From Protonemura montana (lineage: Eukaryota; Arthropoda; Insecta; Plecoptera; Nemouridae), in contig OX387609.1 in assembly GCA_947568835.1 (NCBI GenBank), positions 3,228,001 to 3,292,000 of the forward strand: 64,000 nt of DNA, read 5' to 3'. The notes below the pieces were generated by a model, which was not told where the DNA came from, made no database searches, and was given only the letters and a program-made list of their open reading frames with translations. A program made the position numbers and the translations under genes. Positions 55,441 to 64,000 of this stretch are shown one piece after another. Every line of letters begins with the position of its first letter. The stretch's first letter is position 1.

Positions 55441-56554
55441 AACGCGTGGAACTTCTCGCTCAGGTTCCTGCCAGTGAGAACTGCCAGTTCCTGTTCAAAA
55501 TATCCGCAGGTTGATTCATATCCAGGGTTATTCCTGAAAGATATTGAAGGCAATATTAGCTTTCTGACATTTTACTGCAAACTAGGAAATAAAATCGAGT
55601 TTTTAACGAGTTTATTTTGTGCCATTGAGGTCAACATGGTTTTGGCGAAAAGTTGTTTAAAAATCGGTAAGAAATAAAATAAAGATTTATTTTTATTTTT
55701 AAGATAGCATCTGTTTCAACGGCGATGGGGGGATGTTAAAATTTGTGAAAACTTCTAAAAGACCAACAATACTTTTTTATTGTTAGAACTATTTGTAAAT
55801 TTAATTTTTTTTAAATCTTTACACCCAATATTTATATTTAAAACTGGACATTGTGAAACTGGCACAAAATTCAACCTTATGTTGTGAGGGCATTTACAAA
55901 CGGCTAGAAATGGTTCCCACTTTCAACCAATTATCTTAGATTTTGTCTTGGTTTAAAATTCACATCCACTGAGGGTGCTTTTCTGTGAGCAGATTTTAGC
56001 TACACAAAAAGATTGGCAATTTTTTAGTTTTTTTTTGTCTTATGGGATTTGAAAATGAGAATATACCTTTTTGTTGGCACCAGCGCTCAAGAGTTGACGA
56101 TTGCTTGGCTGGGAATTGTTGAATCATCGGGCAGTTCGTTTGTAAAAGTAGCAGAAAAAATGTTTGGATTATAAAAGCTTAAAACTGAATTGAACTTAAA
56201 TGTTATTCAAGCTTCTTTAAGTTGATTTATATTTTAGTACGGTAACAATGAAGTTGCTTGGAGATATTGAAGAATATATTCTTCATTAAATTAGTAATAG
56301 TAATAAACTTATTGGTTAAAACTAATTTGCGACTAAGGACCAACAAATAAACGTGGTAAAATAGATTTAAAAACACAGTGAAAATAGAATTTTTGAATGC
56401 TAAGTAAAAATCAATCAAATTGACACTCATTTTAAACATAATTAATCAATATTTTCCAGTTGAATTTGTCCTAGTATTTGAAATCCAAGTTGTAAATAAA
56501 CGCAATTTAATTTTTATTAGTTCTTAAGTTATTGCTTGGTATGGCAAAGTAGAT

Positions 56555-56878
56555 ATGAGACCATATTTCTTACTGGTGTTCATCAGAGAAATATTTTTCC
56601 TGAAAATCAGTGAAATTAAAGAAGACCAAGAGAGATTTAACTTGAGACGGAGTTTTAACCATCCACTGCGACAAAAACAAATGTTTCACCCAAATCTTAG
56701 AGAGAGAAAAAAACGCTCCTTGATGTTCCGCGGCCAGTTGGTAAAATTTGGCAACGCAATGCGTGTGGGCAGGACTCGACATGAACGGAACAACGACCAT
56801 CCGCCGTTTGTTTTAAATCCTAACAAAAACGATCAACCGGATAATCAGCGAGTCGTTAAGCCGTTAACGTTCCGTTAA
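56555..56878 (+). CDS. Terminal exon of a possible peptide-hormone precursor
   Basis: The frame is GC-richer than its surroundings, stops at 56878 and has a poly(A) signal 66 bases later, so it reads as a last coding exon. It contains RERKKR, a strong furin/convertase site. This is followed by SLMFRGQLVKFGNAMRVG and then R-TR, i.e. a segment that could be released and amidated at the Gly. A hydrophilic tail ends KPLTFR. The true start is unresolved. A possible first exon is 55636-55666 (MVLAKSCLKI, phase 1, donor gtaaga), joined to an acceptor at 56527-56528 (taag) that keeps this frame. The joined N-terminus is not a convincing signal peptide. No known neuropeptide family was recognised. Confidence 0.42.
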   Translation: MRPYFLLVFIREIFFLKISEIKEDQERFNLRRSFNHPLRQKQMFHPNLRERKKRSLMFRGQLVKFGNAMRVGRTRHERNNDHPPFVLNPNKNDQPDNQRVVKPLTFR

Positions 56879-56943
56879 ACTTCGTCGCTAGGACGGCTGG
56901 ACATTTTTTTTTTGGCACTCACAAAATGATCGTAAGACTTTGG

Positions 56944-56949
56944 AATAAA
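56944..56949 (+). promoter_or_regulatory. Poly(A) signal after the candidate peptide precursor
   Basis: AATAAA lies 66 bases after the stop codon. Confidence 0.55.
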
Positions 56950-57044
56950 GAACAGCGTTTCGTCTACTCAATGTTCAAAATAAAACCGCTAACCAGCAAA
57001 CAAAATTAAAGTTTAGACTTGAAAAAAAATATGCCTATGTGATG

Positions 57045-57322
57045 GTTTTTAGACTCATGTCTACTTGATTTATCCTTAGCACTAGTTTTAAGAAAAACTA
57101 TTTGAACTGGGTTTTGAATGCTAAGTAAAGGGCTACTAAATTTCCCGACGTTTCGTAACATATACTAGTTACTTCTTCAGAGGTTTGAGCAGTTGAGGTT
57201 TGAGTTGAGGACTGCTCAAACCTCTGAAGAAGTAACTAGTATATGTTGCGAAACGTCGGGAAATTTGATAGCCCTTTACTTAGCATTCAAAACCAAGTTC
57301 AAATAGTTTTTCTTAACATGCC
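57045..57322. repeat. Foldback repeat, copy 7
   Basis: The arms gactcatgtctacttgattt..gggttttgaatgctaagtaa..actagttacttcttcagagg and cctctgaagaagtaactagt..cttagcattcaaaacc are inverse copies around a short centre. It is one of the best preserved members. Confidence 0.87.
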
Positions 57323-57394
57323 TATGATCTAAAAATGATGTTAAAATACCGTTTCAGGGGATCTGACAAAAACTGGACATCAAAAATGTTCTTG

Positions 57395-57475
57395 GTAAAA
57401 ACTGTCTCAAAAATATGTAACCATTTGGGGACATCTGGGGCCCGGGGTTCGATTCTCCGAATGTAAAAACTTCTT
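57395..57475 (+). repeat. Relic of a tRNA-like SINE
   Basis: The B box-like ggggttcgattctccg follows aactgtctcaaaaatatg, the sequence seen at the end of the other tRNA-like copies. The A box is not convincing. Confidence 0.45.
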
Positions 57476-57707
57476 AAGGGAGAATTGAAGTGATTTAAAT
57501 AATGAAATGTTCAGCCAAAAAAGTAATTCGTAATTTTGAACAATGGCATATAGATAGAATTGAGTGATGTTGTAGAATATATATATATATAAAAACGATA
57601 AACCAACCGAATTTAAATCAACCTAAACCCTTCAAGTTATCCACCCACAAAAACTCCTCCCACCAAAACGCCCCAAAATAAAATTTCGACTAAAACCGAC
57701 CCCCGCT

Positions 57708-58825
57708 ATGTTTTCGTTCCCGCTATGTTTTCGTGCCCGCTATGTTTTCGTGCCCGCTATGTTTTCGTGCCCGCTATGTTTCCGTGCCCGCTATGTTTTC
57801 GTGCCCGCTATGTTTTCGGGCCCGCTATGTTTCTGTGCCCGCTATGTTTCTGTGCCCGCTATGTTTTCGTGCCTGCTGTGTTTTCGTGCCCGCTATGTTT
57901 TCGTGCCCGCTATGTTTTCGTGCTCGCTATGTTTTCGTGCCCGCTATGTTTCCGTGCCCGCTGTGTTTTCGTGCCCGCTATGTTTCCGTGCCCGCTGTGT
58001 TTTCGTGCCCGCTATGTTTTCGGGCCCGCTATGTTTCTGTGCCCGCTATGTTTCTGTGCCCGCTATGTTTTCGTGCCCGCTATGTTTTCGTGCCCGCTAT
58101 GTTTTCGTGCCTGCTGTGTTTTCGTGCCCGCTATGTTTTCGTGCCCGCTATGTTTTCGTGCTCGCTATGTTTTCGTGCCCGCTATGTTTTCGTGCCCGCT
58201 ATGTTTCCGTGCCCGCTGTGTTTTCGTGCCCGCTATGTTTCCGTGCCCGCTGTGTTTTCGTGCCCGCTGTGTTTTCGTGCCCGCTATGTTTCCGTGCCCG
58301 CTGTGTTTTCGTGCCCGCTATGTTTTCGTGCCCGCTATGTTTTCGGGCCCGCTATGTTTCTGTGCCCGCTATGTTTCTGTGCCCGCTATGTTTTCGTGCC
58401 TGCTGTGTTTTCGTGCCCGCTATGTTTTCGTGCCCGCTATGTTTTCGTGCTCGCTATGTTTTCGTGCCCGCTATGTTTTCGTGCCCGCTATGTTTCCGTG
58501 CCCGCTGTGTTTTCGTGCCCGCTATGTTTCCGTGCCCGCTGTGTTTTCGTGCCCGCTATGTTTCCGTGCTCGCTATGTTTTCGTGCCCGCTATGTTTTCG
58601 TGCCCGCTATGTTTCCGTGCCCGCTGTGTTTTCGTGCCCGCTATGTTTTCGTGCCCGCTATGTTTTCGTGCCCGCTATGTTTTCGTGCCCGCTGTGTTTT
58701 CGGGCCCGCTATGTTTTCGGGCCCGCTATGTTTTCGTGCCCGCTATGTTTTCGTGCCCGCTATGTTTTCGTGCCCGCTATGTTTTCGTGCCCGCTATGCT
58801 TTCGTGCCCGCTATGTTTTTGGGCA
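57708..58825 (+). repeat. 17-bp minisatellite, about 65 copies, open in all plus frames
   Basis: The unit cccgctatgttttcgtg repeats head to tail, with variants (tttccgtg, tttctgtg, ctgtgtttt, cggg, cctgctgtg). The same series of variants recurs at about 57816, 58018 and 58346, so the array has a higher-order structure. As 17 is not divisible by three, each frame runs through all three phases and yields the same 17-residue peptide cycle without stops. I regard the 377-468 codon frames as non-genic unless shown otherwise. Confidence 0.93.
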
Positions 58826-58929
58826 GTGGCACGTTTCTGCACCCCTCGACCGTTGTAGCGTTGTCGACTTCGCGGGGGTTGCTAGATCGATCCCCGGCTC
58901 TCCCGGCCGGGGCGCTCGAATCGGCGGGT

Positions 58930-58930
<1 letters not shown>

Positions 58931-58969
<39 letters not shown>

Positions 58970-58970
58970 C
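58931..58970 (+). repeat. GACGCC hexamer run
   Basis: Six to seven copies of gacgcc lie within a GC-rich patch (58850-58990) just after the 17-bp array. Confidence 0.85.
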
Positions 58971-59139
58971 GTGGAGGCGCTCCACCAGTGACTTGATTCT
59001 CAAAATTGGCCAACTCTGCGGGTTTGGTCACGCGTTGGACCTTTTACTGTTGGATGTCGGTGGTCTGGCCGGTTGGCTTAGATTTCATTTTTATGATCCC
59101 GGAATCAGATTAAAAAATAAAACTATTAAAATTAATTAA

Positions 59140-60650
59140 ATCGTTCAAAAGTCGCCGATTTCAGCTCGGAATCAAAGTTAGCAAAAGTTTTAGTGCCATA
59201 TCCACATGAAAGCTGAAATTATTAATCTCCAAGTGACAGGAGTTTTTTTAAATACATACGATATAACGAGAATGATCAGATAATCTATAAACATCGATAA
59301 TTAGTTAACATAAAATAAAATTCTGACAGTTAGAAGTTAAAGAACTAACACATGGCTGCCAAATTATTGCTGCAGTCTTTGAGCAATCTTTTGTTGGTTC
59401 AAACAAGATGGGTTTGACTGGATTTCAATTCCTAATACAGTTAATTTGGCGATTTTCATAATTGTGCATGATCCTCCGTATTTTCAATTTCTGAACACTG
59501 TAATGGTCAACTTCAGTACGGTGATATAAAACCAGAGACAAATAAATTTATAATTTCATGTTTGAGATCTTGTTTTTCAAATATGTAAAATTAGCCATGC
59601 AATGAGTTTATTAATCTTCAAGCAATCTAGCGATCAAGCCAGCATTATCCACATCGTTTCAGTGAACGAAAACACGATTGATTTTTAACAAATGGTTAGT
59701 ATCTTAACGAACGATTAGATTTGGAAAGCTGAGATGTACGATATTTTCACATTAAGTTATTGACTTTACAACCAATGCGTTTTTTAATTACATTGAGAGT
59801 GCAGAAAGTATTAGAGTTTTTATCTAAAATATTCCTACCCGATTAGACAAATTCTTAAAAACAAATTCTTATTTTGGGTCTAAAGCAAGAATAATAGTAG
59901 TTTAGGTTCCTTGTATCAGAAGAAAAATATAGTAATTTTGAAGCTAATAGAACTGGGAATGTAAAATATTTCAAAGTGTCATATAAAAATGTTCGCAGTG
60001 GCATCGGACGTTAAAAATACCAAAAAAACTACACTCAATGTGCCAAAGAAATGACACCAATTCAATCTAAAAATTCATAAAAATCACAAGAAAAACTTTG
60101 GCATCTGAATGTAATTTTTTGTCTCCAAAGATTATTTGCTATCTCACTTATAAAACGTCTATCACGATAGAAATCCTTTCAAAATAAGTCTCTTTTACGA
60201 TCGACTAAAAAAGTGACTCTCGAAATAAACTGCGATTGCGTTTGCAGCCCAGAATTGCCACTTTGCAACTTTGAACAATAGTCCAGCCGTACAAACGCAA
60301 GTCGATCTTCACTTGCTTCCTACTAGACCCGAGCTCTACTAACTGACGTTTATTACCACCAGTGAGCTTTGCCAGCATATTCATCATTCTGCTACTAGTC
60401 AACTGTTGCTCCTGCCAAGTCTGGCACACAATACTTTCAACCCAAGCTGGTAATAATCCTCTACGCAAGTAATGGTACTAATTTAGCTGAACGCATGTGC
60501 AGCCAACTCTAATGGGATATATTATGAGAACGTTCTTGCTTTATAAAGTTACAAAAAATATCGTTCTTTTAGTATAAAGCGGATATACGAATTAGAACCA
60601 TTCTAACACAGCGCTTATAATAACTGTCTTCGCCGTTTGGCGTGTTGGAA
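59140..60650. other. Intergenic spacer
   Basis: The sequence is AT-rich. A minus-strand frame at 60205-60468 is locally less AT-rich but has no recognised motif. Nothing is supported. Confidence 0.5.
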
Positions 60651-61318
60651 ATACACGTTCTCATGAGATCACCGAAGTTAGGCAACACTGCGCTGGATCA
60701 GGTATTGGATGTGTGACCATCATACACATGACCAGTTCTGTTCATGAGAGAGGTTGGAGGGATGAAAGTTAAGCAACACTGCGCTGGATCAGGTATTGGA
60801 TGTGTGACCATCATACACATGACCAGTTCTGTTCGGGAGAGAGGTTGGAGGGATGAAAGTTAGGCAACACTGCGCTGGATCAGGTATTGGATGTGTGACC
60901 ATCATACACATGACCAGTTCTGTTCGGGAGAGAGGTTGGAGGGATGAAAGTTAAGCAACACTGCGCTGGGTCAGGTATTGGATGGGTGACCATCATACAC
61001 ATGACCAGTTCTGTTCGGGAGAGAGGTTGGAGGGATGAAAGTTAAGCAACACTGCGCTGGGTCAGGTATTGGATGGGTGACCATCATACACATGACCAGT
61101 TCTGTTCGGGAGAGAGGTTGGAGGGATGAAAGTTAAGCAACACTGCGCTGGGTCAGGTATTGGATGGGTGACCATCATACACATGACCAGTTCTATTCGG
61201 TAGAGAGGTTGGAGGGATGAAAGTTAAGCAACACTGCACTGGGTCAGGTATTGGATGGGTGACCATCATACACATGACCAGTTCTGTTCGGGAGAGAGGT
61301 TGGAGGGATGAAAGTTAT
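60651..61318 (+). repeat. 5S-derived array, seven units of 91 bp with 5S-like head
   Basis: The head reads gttctcatgagatcaccga followed by agttaggcaacactgcgctg and ggtattggatgtgtgacc. This matches 5S rRNA from its central loop through box A, the intermediate element and box C. Seven units follow, starting near 60677, 60768, 60859, 60950, 61041, 61132 and 61223. The body and tail of the full element are absent. This is the only plus-strand array. Confidence 0.85.
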
Positions 61319-61489
61319 TACAGCGTCGTTGTGTCGAGTGTTAATAAATTTGAATTCGTAGTTCCTCGCAGATTACTCGCATTTGAGACTGGTTTACGCT
61401 GAATTTATTTCATTTGCGTTAACCGCAATGATTTATTTACATGTGATGCTATTTTAGTCGTAATTATTTTATTGTCGAGGTTTGTTAAA

Positions 61490-61580
61490 AAGGATGACCT
61501 CAAGCGCCATCGGGTGGCACCTACCGTTACCACTTGTTGCCGGCCTCGTTTGCTCAGCAGAAAGTTTAACATTGCCAGTG
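61490..61580 (-). repeat. Dispersed repeat, inverse of 25690-25775
   Basis: In reverse it reads tttctgctgagcaaacgagc, then taacggtaggtgccaccc and tggcgctt, matching the earlier copy. Confidence 0.6.
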
Positions 61581-61599
61581 GCTTTCTGACTTTACTTGT

Positions 61600-63630
61600 A
61601 AACTCAATGGTAGTTTCACAGGGCGTGGAACATATATTTTTTTTTGCTATTTAATTCATAATTAAGTTCGATTTCTTTACCGAAAAAAAATCGTTTTTTT
61701 TTTTATGTGACTTATTATCAGAGTAGTAAAAAAAATCGATAGTTTCAAAAGTATGCCCCTGAATGCTGCCCGCAAAGTATAAAACTCGGCACCTCCATCA
61801 AATGTTAACCACCAAAGGATAGTTTTTTGAAATGTTTGATATGTCTACTGATTAAAACGGGGGTTTGTTCACATTCCTGCCAATTTTAAATTGTTTTGAA
61901 ATTCATCCTACAAATAATTGAAAACTTAGTCTAAGCAACTTCATGATCGCTGCTCGACTCCCCGTTATGGCTAAACATTCACAGCACGACGGACAATTGC
62001 AAACTGAACGAGTGCATCAAACAGTTGCAATACCATCTGTTTTTCTTGCAAGATGAAACAAGTGAATAATAAAGTATTCATATCCAACTAACATCAAGTA
62101 ACATAATATTTCGGTAATTGTTTTGATATGATTCTTGTGGAACGATTATAAAACCTAAGATTTATCACAAAGTTAGGCTGCACAAATGTAATTTTAATTA
62201 CATTGTGGATTACAAAAGTGCTTTTTTGTTACTTTCTTTTATCTTTGGAAACATAAATACATTTTGCTTCTTTCAGTATTGTCAATTCACCAAAACTACA
62301 ACAAATTTTATATTTAAAATTGTTTAAAAATAAAATATCCAACCGTTATTTTTTCTTCAAAAAACTTAGCAGATATAAGCTCATACATTTCAAGTATTTT
62401 CTGCAAATTTGATCGAAATTACTACAACCCAGGCCAGCAGAGAGCGAAAAAACACAAAAAAAAAATATATATACATTTCGTAATTTTTGTTTCTGCTAAA
62501 CAAATCGAGCCTTCGCTTTGCTGATCCAAAAATCAATTGATTTAAAATTAACTTAATAAGAAATGGTTTGCCTAATGGGACATAAACATCCCGTCATCGG
62601 CTTTAAAGATCGACCGTCAATGCAGGTGAACTGCATGCGTTCAAATATAGCGTCAAATACTGGTTAGATCCGGATCAGTGACCGACCGCATTATAATCTA
62701 GTTTGACCTGCGTAATTGCTGTAATGCGCCATGAAGTCACGAAGCCATGGATTGGTCAGATCGTGTACGGGTAAATAAATAAACAGGGGGACGGGGGTGG
62801 GGGTCTAGGACGACCAATTACTCTCAAATCATTACAGGTGTAATGCCCTGTTTGTGGTGGGTGGGTGGTTGGGCAGGTGGTTGGGTAGGTGGTCGGGGGG
62901 GACGCGATTTGATAGAGAAATTCGCTCTTGTGTTGAGTTGTTCCAAGCGAAGATTTACTTTTTATAAAAGGTTGTTTGGTATTTTTGTTCTATCTTCATA
63001 TTTGAAATCGATCGATATACGAACTATCTGTTTTTCTGATCTCCTAAACGCATCCCGCAGTACACAAAGTGTGGCACCTCCATCAAATTGAAAATTGACG
63101 AACAAAACGGGTTTTTTTATAGTTTACTTTTTTTTCTAAATACAAACAAATCTGTTGATTTTTAAAATTAATTAAATTACTATAATGCAATATTTTTCAA
63201 GTGTCCCAAGGTTGTTATTTTGTAATTTTAAGTTTTTCGATGTGAAGCCGGTACTTAATACAGATTTTTTTCAGATTTTGAGCAAAAAAACTTTTTTATC
63301 GTGTATATTCATTTGTTATCGTTCTATGCAGTCATTACATCTGAATTGAGGTGACTGATAATTTGGTCAATCACAAGTTACGTGAACTCAATGTGTGAAA
63401 ATAATGCAAAGTTCAATTTAAGCAAATCAATTTAAATCAGTGGGTGAAACCTAATATAATATAATGATACTTAATAAAACGTTAAGAGGGTCAGAAAAGT
63501 GGTATGCTTCGAATTCTTCTGTGGTCATCGCGACAAACTTAATTAACCGAACTAACCAACTCATTTTTAGAAAAAAAAACTGTTTGTAAAACATCTTGGC
63601 ATGTCGTGTCGATTTTATCTATCAAAATAA
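61600..63630. other. Intergenic spacer
   Basis: AT-rich sequence with homopolymer runs and a G/T-rich patch at 62785-62910. I saw no gene. Confidence 0.5.
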
Positions 63631-63647
63631 GAGTATAAATTCCTCTT

Positions 63648-63845
63648 GTGCCCCTCTTTTACCAACTCATTCCGATTCATCTGAGATTCCTAGCGTTTCA
63701 TCAAGCACACAAGGCAATCGAGAGCGGAAAGCTACATAAGAAAGTCGGATTCGGAAAAACAGACAGAGGAACTCCAAGGAAACTTAAATATATAATTCAA
63801 ATACCTTCGGTGGAGAACCAACTTTCACTTGGCTTGGAAGAATAA
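63648..63845 (+). CDS. Very doubtful short exon (65 codons)
   Basis: A locally GC-richer frame contains HKAIESGKLHKKVGFGKTDR and then GTPRKL. It stops at 63845, and an AATAAA (63841-63846) overlaps the stop. A TATA-like gtataaat lies at 63632. It could be a terminal exon of a gene whose other parts were not found, or chance. Confidence 0.2.
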   Translation: MPLFYQLIPIHLRFLAFHQAHKAIESGKLHKKVGFGKTDRGTPRKLKYIIQIPSVENQLSLGLEE

Positions 63846-64000
63846 ATACATTTTTATTATTTTTAGTTTCCGTTAAAAAACGGGCTATGGTAATATGTTT
63901 TTTTTGTATAGCACTGAGTTCACTGTAACGTGAACTACATTACGCATATTACCTTCCTTAGGGGATATATTTCAATAACCACTTGAATAAACAACCGGTG

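Noticed and set aside
57708-59139. Three overlapping 377-468 codon frames across the 17-bp array as a repeat protein gene
   Set aside because: They follow automatically from a stop-free unit whose length is not divisible by three. There is no signal peptide, no splice support and no non-repeat coding sequence.
61061-61318. True 5S rRNA gene
   Set aside because: Only the internal control region and part of the flanking loop are present. The 5' and 3' stem-forming ends of 5S rRNA are missing.

Overview
This window is nuclear DNA from an arthropod, most likely an insect (order not determined). The evidence is genes split by GT-AG introns, an orthologue of the DEAD-box helicase Me31B/DDX6, an insect allergen-related (G12-type) midgut protein gene, three seven-transmembrane proteins that read as gustatory receptors, nuclear-encoded COX5B, two SSAT-type acetyltransferases and many dispersed repeats. 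Exons are GC-richer than the AT-rich introns and spacers.

Layout. 0-0.7 kb: 5' part of an unrecognised gene on the minus strand, head-to-head with me31B. 1.8-18.5 kb: me31B/DDX6, seven coding exons. Its introns carry tRNA-derived SINEs, a 43-bp minisatellite, three nearly identical 72-nt hairpins (possible structured or microRNA-like RNAs), an apparently intact 4.1-kb DNA transposon with long terminal inverted repeats, and a complete intronless SLC1-type transporter nested in the last intron. 21.8-23.6 kb: G12-like secreted gut protein. 24.2-26.7 kb and 45.5-50.2 kb: two SSAT/thialysine-type acetyltransferase paralogues with the same intron positions and phases, each hosting a 5S-rRNA-derived repeat in an intron. 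28-33.6 kb: three paralogues of what looks like an undescribed secreted protein family. Each has a 25-nt first exon, a phase-1 intron, a conserved Gly/Cys-rich N-terminal domain and a very different C-terminus (long Asn/Lys/Gly plus SGT repeats; almost none; or a Thr-rich mucin-like tail). 35.1-35.6 kb: COX5B. 36.9-43.9 kb: three intronless gustatory-receptor-like genes in tandem on the minus strand. 51.5 kb: small membrane protein. 54.4-55.0 kb: a tRNA-Ser(CGA) and an inverted near-copy whose anticodon reads CAA (a leucine codon reader on a serine tRNA body). 56.5 kb: terminal exon of a possible peptide precursor. 57.7-58.8 kb: a large 17-bp minisatellite open in all three plus frames. 59-64 kb: mostly non-coding, with one long array of 5S-derived units.

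The genes do not form one pathway. The shared themes are local gene duplication (secreted family, receptors, acetyltransferases, tRNAs) and heavy use of introns as landing sites for repeats and nested genes. The best candidates for something undescribed are the three-gene secreted family, the triplicated intronic hairpin, the anticodon-switched tRNA and the 5S-derived element with an internal tandem array. Splice sites and protein families were read by eye; no database search was run.
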